Positions 55,729 through 62,170 of a stretch of 64,000 bases of DNA are shown here, piece by piece. Numbering within the stretch: the first letter of the stretch is position 1; every line of letters starts with the position of its first letter. The position numbers were made by a program, and so were the translations under genes. Source of the DNA: CAVPJW01 sp963705525 (GTDB taxonomy: Bacteria > Acidobacteriota > Vicinamibacteria > Vicinamibacterales > CAVPJW01). Where the stretch lies: positions 62,001 to 126,000 of the forward strand of contig CAVPJW010000003.1 in the NCBI GenBank assembly GCA_963705525.1. Direction: 5' to 3'. The notes beneath the pieces are model-generated. The model was given only the letters and a program-made list of their open reading frames with translations, was not told the DNA's origin and did not search any database.

Positions 55729-55744
55729 TGTGAAATGTTTCACA
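55729..55744. promoter_or_regulatory. CRP/FNR-type palindrome TGTGA-N6-TCACA
   Basis: TGTGAAATGTTTCACA is a perfect match to the CRP consensus half-sites TGTGA and TCACA with a six-base spacer; the dyad itself is seven bases per arm around TG. It lies 24 nt upstream of the ABC ATPase ATG 55705. Its centre is 31 nt from that codon. A CRP/FNR-family regulator is the obvious candidate ligand, but none is encoded in the window. Confidence 0.6.
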
Positions 55745-55826
55745 AGGTGTCAAACCCGGCGACCCCGGCCGGATTCCTCGGGGCTGCTCTTCGCGATGCG
55801 CCGCTCACGGCGGCGGGCTAGACGTG

Positions 55827-56048
55827 TCAACTCCCGCCGGCGTACCCGATCGTGATCTTGTCGCCGTCAACGATCACGGGCACCGATCGGCGGCCTTTCG
55901 AGATGGTGAGCATCCTGGCGAGCGCCGCCTGGTCCTTCGTAACGTTGAAGTATTCGACCGTGAAACCTTTTGCGGCGAACTCTTCACGCGCCGCGCTGGT
56001 GTAGGGTCAGGTGTCTTTTCCGAAGATCTGAACGGTAGCGGTTGTCAC
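55827..56048 (-). CDS. Glutaredoxin-like selenoprotein with in-frame UGA (UXX-star type)
   Basis: GTG 56048 follows a GGAG Shine-Dalgarno by six nt. Thirteen codons (VTTATVQIFGKDT) lead to TGA at 56007-56009, and the same frame continues PYTSAAREEFAAKGF, VEYFNVTKDQAAL, ARMLTISKGRRSVPVIVDG and DKITIGYAGGS to a second TGA at 55827. The first TGA falls on the N-terminal residue of the glutaredoxin C-P-Y-C motif, giving U-P-Y-T. The later S-V-P-V-I-V segment with cis-Pro is the thioredoxin-fold hallmark. A stem-loop 12 nt after the TGA fits a bacterial SECIS. The product would be 73 residues with Sec14. The known UXX-star/CXX-star family matches this layout. A nonsense mutation is the alternative. 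Confidence 0.85.
55972..55994 (-). promoter_or_regulatory. Candidate bacterial SECIS element
   Basis: In the mRNA, 12 nt after the UGA, GCGGCG (55994-55989) pairs perfectly with CGCCGC (55977-55972), leaving an 11-nt loop CGUGAAGAGUU. A six-base-pair apical stem with a G/U-containing loop at about 18 nt from the UGA is the geometry SelB recognises. The stem also encodes part of the protein, as expected for bacterial SECIS elements. Confidence 0.7.
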
Positions 56049-56066
56049 GACCCACTCCTTTTCTGG

Positions 56067-56504
56067 TCAGTTCTTGCGAGCGGCCAGGGACCTGCCTTCG
56101 AAGTCTTCGATTCTTCCCCGCACCTCGTCAGGAATGGGGACTGGCTTGTTCGCCGCATAGTCGTACATCACCTGCACGGACCTGGCGCTCGCCACCAGCT
56201 TCCGATCGCGCGCCTGCACAATCTCGTATTCCGCCGTGAAACTGGTCCGACCGATCGCCGAGACGCGCATCCGCACCTCCAGCAGGTCGCCGAAGCCTGC
56301 CGGCGCTCTGAAGTCGCACTCCGCACGCGCGAGGATCATTTGCGGCGCCGCGCCGCCTCTGCCTTGGAGCACCTGGCGCCAGTACGCGAAACGCGCGTGC
56401 TCCAGGTACGTCAGGTACACCGCGTTATTGACGTGGCCCATGCTGTCGCAATCGCGAAAGCGGACCTCAATCTGCACATTGAATCGGAAGTCTTCAAGTG
56501 TCAC
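56067..56504 (-). CDS. Acyl-CoA thioesterase (4HBT hot-dog fold)
   Basis: GTG 56504 begins 1 nt after the MFS stop. The 145-residue protein has the 4HBT signature VRFRDCDSMGHVNNAVYLTYLEHARFAYW, with the catalytic Asp in RDCDSMGH, then ILARAECDFRAPAGFGD and EYEIVQARDRKLVASA. The family hydrolyses short or aromatic acyl-CoAs. It lies immediately upstream of the UGA-containing gene in transcription order. Confidence 0.9.
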   Translation of the reverse strand: MTLEDFRFNVQIEVRFRDCDSMGHVNNAVYLTYLEHARFAYWRQVLQGRGGAAPQMILARAECDFRAPAGFGDLLEVRMRVSAIGRTSFTAEYEIVQARDRKLVASARSVQVMYDYAANKPVPIPDEVRGRIEDFEGRSLAARKN

Positions 56505-56505
56505 G

Positions 56506-57687
56506 CTAACTCTCCGCCGGCACAGGCTCGACAAGCGTCTTGATGTTTCGGAGGCCCGCCGCGCTCATCGCGAAGGCCACCAGCATGACGAGCGTCCCGC
56601 TGACAAAGGGATAGGTGATTCCGATGCGGTCGTAAATCAGTCCTCCCCACGCCGGTCCCACGATGCGGGCGAGGCTCGCGAGCGACTGAGAAACGCCCAG
56701 AACTCCGCCCTGATCGTCGCGATCGGACAGCCGCGAGATGATCGAGACGAGCGACGGGCTGTTGAACCCCATCCCGATCGCGATCGTCCCGCACGCGGCG
56801 GCCAGCGCGGGCACCGACCTGGCAACCGGCACGAGCGCCAGCCCCAAGGCGATCGTGAGGATCGCATAAGGGACGACACGGTTCTCGCCGAATCGGCGAG
56901 CCGCTCTGCCGACAATCACTCCCTGGACGAGCGCGAGGACGGTGCCGACGAACGCGAACATATAGCCGATCGTCGCGGCGGTGAACCCGAAGCGCCGCTC
57001 GCTGAAGAGCGCAAATGTCGCTTCGAAGCCGGAAAAGCCGGCGATCACGAGAAAGTAGATGGCGAGGAGCGTCGGCAGATGCGGGCGCGTGATCGCGCGC
57101 TTGAATGCCTCGACGCGCGACACTCGCACGGCGTGCATCGCCGTCCGGGACCGCGACTCGGGCAGCAGGAAACACGCCGCGAGAAAATTCGCGAGCGACA
57201 ACGCCGAGGCGAAGAACGCGGGCGCCGCGTAGCCCCAGTGGCTCAGAAATCCTCCGACGGCCGGACCAAAGACAAACCCGAGCCCGAAGGCGGCGCCGAC
57301 AAGACCCATCCCCTTCGCCCGGTTCTCCGGCGTCGTCGTATCGGCGATGAATGCCTGCGCCGTCGGGATATTGGCCCCGGCGATGCCTGCGCTCATCCGC
57401 GCGATGAAGAGGACCGTCAGGGATTTCGCGAGGCCAAACAGCAGATACGCTGCAAACGAGCCAAAGAGCCCGATGAGGATGATCGGCCGCCGGCCGATGC
57501 GGTCGGACAGCCTGCCCCAGAGCGGCGCAAACAGAAACTGCATGAGCGAGTACGACGCCGAGAGTAGTCCGACGGTCAGGGCGGTGGCGCCGTATGTTTC
57601 TGCGTAGAACGGCAGCAGGGGAATGATGATCCCGAATCCAAGGAGATCGATGAAGACGGTGATGAAGATGATGACGAGAGGCGACAT
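56506..57687 (-). CDS. MFS drug-exporter (TetA-like, 12 TM)
   Basis: A 393-residue, 12-segment transporter. The MFS A-motif is in APLWGRLSDRIGRRPIILIG and the antiporter-type motif C is in GLGFVFGPAVGGFLS. LGFGIIIPLLPFYAE and ANIPTAQAFIADTT are typical of the TetA/MFS-1 group. The exported compound is unknown. It is divergent from the ThyX-like gene, with an 85-bp gap containing both promoters. Confidence 0.9.
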   Translation of the reverse strand: MSPLVIIFITVFIDLLGFGIIIPLLPFYAETYGATALTVGLLSASYSLMQFLFAPLWGRLSDRIGRRPIILIGLFGSFAAYLLFGLAKSLTVLFIARMSAGIAGANIPTAQAFIADTTTPENRAKGMGLVGAAFGLGFVFGPAVGGFLSHWGYAAPAFFASALSLANFLAACFLLPESRSRTAMHAVRVSRVEAFKRAITRPHLPTLLAIYFLVIAGFSGFEATFALFSERRFGFTAATIGYMFAFVGTVLALVQGVIVGRAARRFGENRVVPYAILTIALGLALVPVARSVPALAAACGTIAIGMGFNSPSLVSIISRLSDRDDQGGVLGVSQSLASLARIVGPAWGGLIYDRIGITYPFVSGTLVMLVAFAMSAAGLRNIKTLVEPVPAES

Positions 57688-57772
57688 CGAGAGTTTCTAG
57701 TCTACCCCAGGACCGCGCGGCGACGTTCGAAGGGGTTGACGCGCGGCCACAGCCGTGACTCAATAACGCGTC

Positions 57773-59389
57773 GTGTCCAGCCCGACTTTAGCCGTCGAAG
57801 AGTTTTCCGCGGAAGAACGCCGCATCCTCTCGCCATTTTTCACCAGTCTCGACGGTCCGGTGTTCGCGCTGACCAACCTGCCGGAAACGGTCAAGGGCGC
57901 GCTCTTCGCGCGGTACTCGCGCTCGGCCAAGTCGCTGCGGAGGCTTTTTCTCAGCGAGTTCGCGGGGAAGGTCGAACCGAGGAGCGACCTCGGCGGCGAT
58001 CAAATCGGCGTCGAACGCGCCGAGAGGCTCTATGCGCGAGTCTTCGCCGAGTACGGCGACGATTCGGTCGCGCAGCTCGGCGGCGCGCATCTCGCGTGCG
58101 AGGGTGGATCGAACATCCTGACGAAGGTGCTCGAATGGGGCCGGCTGATGGCATATCTCGAGCAGTCCACGCGTTACGTACCGTACACGGATCGTCCTGG
58201 CGGACGCTGGAAATATCACATCCCATCCGAACTCAACGGTTCTCCGCTGCGTGATCAGTACGTGCGAACGCTCGATCACGCCTTCGAAACCTACGCGCGC
58301 TGGATCGAGCCGATGGAAGCGCATTTCCGGCGGCGCGTGCCCAAGACTCCTGAAGACAGCGACGGCGTCTATCGCGCCGCGATTCGCGCGAAGGCGCTCG
58401 ATACGCTCCGCGGCCTTCTGCCCGCCGCGACGCAGTCGAACGTCGGCATCTTCGGCACGGGCCAGGGCTACGAAGCCCTGCTCCTGCGGATGAGAGCGCA
58501 TCCGTTGTCCGAAGTCCGCGACTATGCGGATCAGATGCTCACGGAGCTTCGCAAGGTCATTCCGGCGTTTCTGACGCGCGTTGATCAGCCCGAGCGCGGC
58601 GGCCGCTGGAGCGAGTATCTCGCCGGCGCGCGCGAGGCCACCGCGCGCATGGCGGCGCGCATCCTCGGCGCGGTGTCGCCCGAGGCGGCATCTGAAGTTT
58701 CTTTGACCGAGTTCGATCCTGACGGCGAAGAGAAGGTGGTCGCCGCGGCGTTGTATGCGCAGTCAGAGCTCCCAGACGTTCAACTCCGCACGATCGCGCG
58801 CCAGATGTCCGCCGACGATCGCATGCAGGTGCTCGACGCCTACATCGGCCGACGCCAGAACCGGCGGCACAAGCCAGGGCGCGCGTTCGAACGGACGTCG
58901 TACTGCTTCGACATCCTCACCGACTACGGCGCCTTCCGCGATCTCCAGCGTCATCGGCTGTTGACGCTCGAGTGGCAGAACCTGTCGGCGCGGCACGGCT
59001 ACACGGAGCCCGATGCCATCGGACAAGCCGGCGCGCTGGACGACTGGCGCATCGTCATGGAGCAGTCAGCCGATCTCTATGACGCCCTCGTCCGTGCTGG
59101 ACTGAAGGACGTCGCGCCTTACAGCGTCGCGATGGCCTACCGCGTTCGCTTCTACATGAACGTCAACGCACGAGAAGCCATGCACCTCATCGAACTGAGG
59201 ACCGCGCCACAGGGACATCCCGCGTATCGACGAGTCTGCCAGGAGATGCATCGACTGATCGCCGAGCAGGCGGGACATCAAGCAATCGCCCGCGCGATGT
59301 CGTTCGCCGATCACTCAGAAGTGGAACTGGAGAGGCTGAAAGCAGAGAGGGCGTCGGAGAGGAAAAGACTGGAACGACACGAACAGTAG
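57773..59389 (+). CDS. Tandem ThyX-like protein (FAD-dependent thymidylate synthase family)
   Basis: GTG 57773 gives 538 residues, more than twice a normal ThyX (about 220-250). Two ThyX-like halves are seen. The N-half has GDDSVAQLGGAHLACEG and LEWGRLMAYLEQSTRYVPYT (QSTRY at residues 131-135). The C-half has YGAFRDLQRHRLLTLEWQNL (RHR at 393-395) and HLIELRTAPQGHPAYRRV. The canonical RHR-x7-S motif is thus divided: one half keeps RHR, the other QSTRY. Whether it methylates dUMP or has another role is open. C-terminal residues are charged (ERLKAERASERKRLERHEQ). Confidence 0.85.
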   Translation: MSSPTLAVEEFSAEERRILSPFFTSLDGPVFALTNLPETVKGALFARYSRSAKSLRRLFLSEFAGKVEPRSDLGGDQIGVERAERLYARVFAEYGDDSVAQLGGAHLACEGGSNILTKVLEWGRLMAYLEQSTRYVPYTDRPGGRWKYHIPSELNGSPLRDQYVRTLDHAFETYARWIEPMEAHFRRRVPKTPEDSDGVYRAAIRAKALDTLRGLLPAATQSNVGIFGTGQGYEALLLRMRAHPLSEVRDYADQMLTELRKVIPAFLTRVDQPERGGRWSEYLAGAREATARMAARILGAVSPEAASEVSLTEFDPDGEEKVVAAALYAQSELPDVQLRTIARQMSADDRMQVLDAYIGRRQNRRHKPGRAFERTSYCFDILTDYGAFRDLQRHRLLTLEWQNLSARHGYTEPDAIGQAGALDDWRIVMEQSADLYDALVRAGLKDVAPYSVAMAYRVRFYMNVNAREAMHLIELRTAPQGHPAYRRVCQEMHRLIAEQAGHQAIARAMSFADHSEVELERLKAERASERKRLERHEQ

Positions 59390-59407
59390 TTCGAAGAACT
59401 AAGCACT
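59388..59407. repeat. Short remnant of the GTTCTTA-type repeat (copy 6)
   Basis: AGTTCGAAGAACTAAGCACT follows the ThyX-like stop and lies in the 22-bp gap between two convergent genes. AGTTC and GAACT form a small dyad. It matches words of copies 3-5 but is too short to be sure. Confidence 0.4.
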
Positions 59408-59411
59408 GCTC

Positions 59412-62007
59412 TTATTTGATTCCATCGACAACATACAGATCCGACAGGAACTGTCTATAACCATACGTGTAGACCGCGCCGTCGCGCGAGAATTTTGGCA
59501 GACTCATAGTCGAAATGCCCGTGAGATCGGGTGGACCGAAGGTCCGAAAGAATTCCTTTCGGCCCGTCGCCAGGTTCAGTTTGTACACTCTTCGGGGCAA
59601 CACGTCCTCCCGGCGGGTAGACGTCACGTATAGCGAATTGCTATCTCCGGCCCATTGGTACGGCAAGTCGTCGGCGTCGAGTCCGACGAGTGGCCGAGGC
59701 TCCCCGCCGTCGACCGGCCACAACAGCCATTGGTTTTCGGGCCTCCGCACCACGACCCACTTGCCATCAGGTGAAACTGGCCGGCTGAGGAAGCCCGCCG
59801 TTTCGGTGCCGCCGGGTGTGAGCGGGCTCGAACGTCCCCTCTCGAGATCGAAGATAGAACACCCCGGCTCCTTCTCGGACCGCAGCTGGCTGCAGAGGAG
59901 CAGGCGCTTTCCGTCTGGAAACCAGTTCGCCGTTGATGAGGACTCGATCGTTCGTGGCTCGCCGGGTCCGATCGGGAGGAGCACGATGCGAGGAGGGTCT
60001 GACAGAGGATACGTCACAGCCCATTTGCCGTCCGGTGACAACTCGCCGCCATAGCCTTCACCGAGGCGAACGGCGGGAGCGCCATCCGTGCCGCGAATGA
60101 ACACGCTGTAGTTGGGCCCACCGCCTTCACCTTCCTCGTCGAACAGGATCGTCTTACCGTCGATGGAGATGTCGCGGAGCAGCGGATAATCCAGCCAGGC
60201 CAGATCGCGTTCCGTCGTCTCACCGCGAGGCAGGACCATGATCCGCCCACGTTGCAGCTCCGACGCCAGCAGCACGCGCCCCTCGCGGTTGACATCTTCC
60301 AGCTGCAATGAGGCGGGGACGATGTCCAGGGTGCGCAGCTTGCCGGATGGCGGGATGGCGAACAGCTTTCTTCCCGTGCCGAGCTGGGTCGCCGTGAACA
60401 GGATCTCGTTTCCCGGCAGTGACCAGGCTGTGCCTCTCACGCTCGCGAACTCCGCGGTCAAGACCTTCCTCTGTCCCGCGAGGTCCAGTTGAGCGACCAC
60501 GCCTCGGTCATCGCCGGACGCTGGGTGTTCGACGTATACGATGCGATCACCAGCGGGCGAGACTCGCACGTCGCTGAGCCACTGGCCTGTCTCGTAGAGC
60601 ACCTTTCCGATCGGATACTCGAGACGCCATCGTCCCGTGTCCGGTAAGAACCGTGAGATCGCGAGGGTTTTCCCATCGGGCGACCAATCGGCGGAGCCGA
60701 CATTCTGGACAACTTCTCGAGGAGCGCCTCCATCGACGGGCGCCCGCGCCAGCGTGCCTCGTCGAATCCAGTTGGGTCCTGACGCCACCTTCACCAGAAG
60801 CGCCATCTCGGACGCGGATGAGATGCTCAGGACGCGGGCTTCGGGAATGCCAAGCGCGCGTTCGCCCAGACTTCCGGCGCGCGCGACGAACAGCTCGCCT
60901 GGCCGTCCCTCCCACGCGGCCGAATACACGACCGTTGTGCCGTCGGGCGCGAAGCGAGCCGTCTCGACATTGCCGCGACGAAACGTGATGCGGCGGTACT
61001 CCGGGGGCTCCGTCGGCTCAGCCCGCAAGAAATACCCGGCGATCGCGGCTCCTGCCAGAGCACTCGCGACGATGCCTGCTGCGCGGTACATCCATCGCCT
61101 GCCGGTGGTGCCACGACTGATCGCAACGGCCGACGTCGAGCCACTGAGACCTGAGAGCGCGTCCAGATCGAACGCGATGTCCTTGGCCGACTGGAACCGC
61201 TCGTCCGGGCTTTTCTCCAGACAATGCCGAACGATGCGCTCGACGCCGGGTGGAATCGTACGATTGGTTTCCGTCAGCTCCGGCGGTTCGGCGTTGAGGA
61301 TCGCGCTCATGGTGTCGGCGGGCGTCTCACCTTTGAACGCGCGCTTGCCCGACAGCATCTCGTAGAGAATCGCGCCGAAACTGAACAAGTCCGATCGGTG
61401 ATCCGTGGGTTGCGCCCGCACCTGCTCGGGCGACATGTACCCCATCGTCCCCATGATCAGCCCCGGTTCGGTCCCCGCCGGCGTCGTCTGCAGACTTGTC
61501 TGTTGCCCACCGACCGCGTCGGCCTCGGTCAGCTTCGCGAGACCGAAGTCCAGAATCTTGACGCGGCCGTCCTTCGTGACGAACAGGTTCTCGGGCTTCA
61601 GATCGCGGTGGACGATGCCTTTCGCGTGCGCGGCCGCCAGCCCGTGCGCGGTCTGGCGCGCGTAGTCCATCGCCTTGCGGACCGGCAGCGCTCCGCCGAC
61701 TCAGCCGGTCGCGCAGCGTGTCCCCTTCGAGCAACTCCGAGACGATATAGGGCGCCTGCTCTGCCGTCGCGCCGATGTCGTAGATCGCGAGGATGTTGGG
61801 ATGATTGAGGGCGCCTGTCGCGCGGGCTTCCTGCTCGAATCGCCGCAGGCGATCCGGATCCGCAGAGAACGCGACGGGCAGGACTTTGATCGCGACGTCT
61901 CGTCCGAGGCGCGGATCGCGCGCCCGGTAGACCTCCCCCATCCCGCCGGCGCCGAGCGCGGAGAGAATCTCGTACGGACCAAGGCGCGTGGCGGAGGTGA
62001 GGCTCAT
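59412..62007 (-). CDS. Receptor-like Ser/Thr protein kinase with TolB/PD40 sensor region, frame change near 61700
   Basis: ATG 62007 begins MSLTSATRLGPYEIL. The glycine loop (GAGGMGEVYRARD) and the VAIK lysine are in the first frame, which reads to LLEGDTLRDRLS. The continuation GALPVRKAMDYARQTAHGL, HRDLKPENLF, ILDFGLAKL and GYMSPEQVRAQPTDHRSDLFSFGA is in another frame. One extra base near 61690-61705 reconciles them. After the kinase domain there is one TM helix (AAGIVASALAGAAIAGYFL) and a long extracytoplasmic region of WD/PD40-like propeller repeats. Such kinases are abundant in Acidobacteriota. Confidence 0.87.
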
Positions 62008-62020
62008 GCTGGCGGGCCTC

Positions 62021-62146
62021 ATTGTAGCGTCGAAGCCGCCGAGGAGCGTGGCGCCGTCGCCGAGGTCTCGATCGGTCAGCCGGTTGAAACTGCGTCATCG
62101 GAGGTCGAGGCCTTCCGACGCGATGAGCGACTTTTTCCACTACAAT
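62021..62146. promoter_or_regulatory. Divergent kinase promoters, mirrored TACAATGAG motifs
   Basis: TACAAT occurs on the minus strand at 62026-62021, 13 nt ahead of ATG 62007, and on the plus strand at 62141-62146, 24 nt ahead of ATG 62171. Both are followed by GAG (CTACAATGAG on each strand), so the two genes seem to use similar -10 elements with very short leaders. Clear -35 hexamers are not seen. Confidence 0.4.
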
Positions 62147-62170
62147 GAGCGCCTCCAGCAACAGCGAAGC

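Noticed and set aside
55827..56048. Reading the glutaredoxin-like gene as a pseudogene with a nonsense mutation
   Set aside because: The TGA is exactly at the redox residue, a SECIS-like stem follows, the remaining frame is undamaged, and a known UGA-containing family has this layout. It remains the main alternative.
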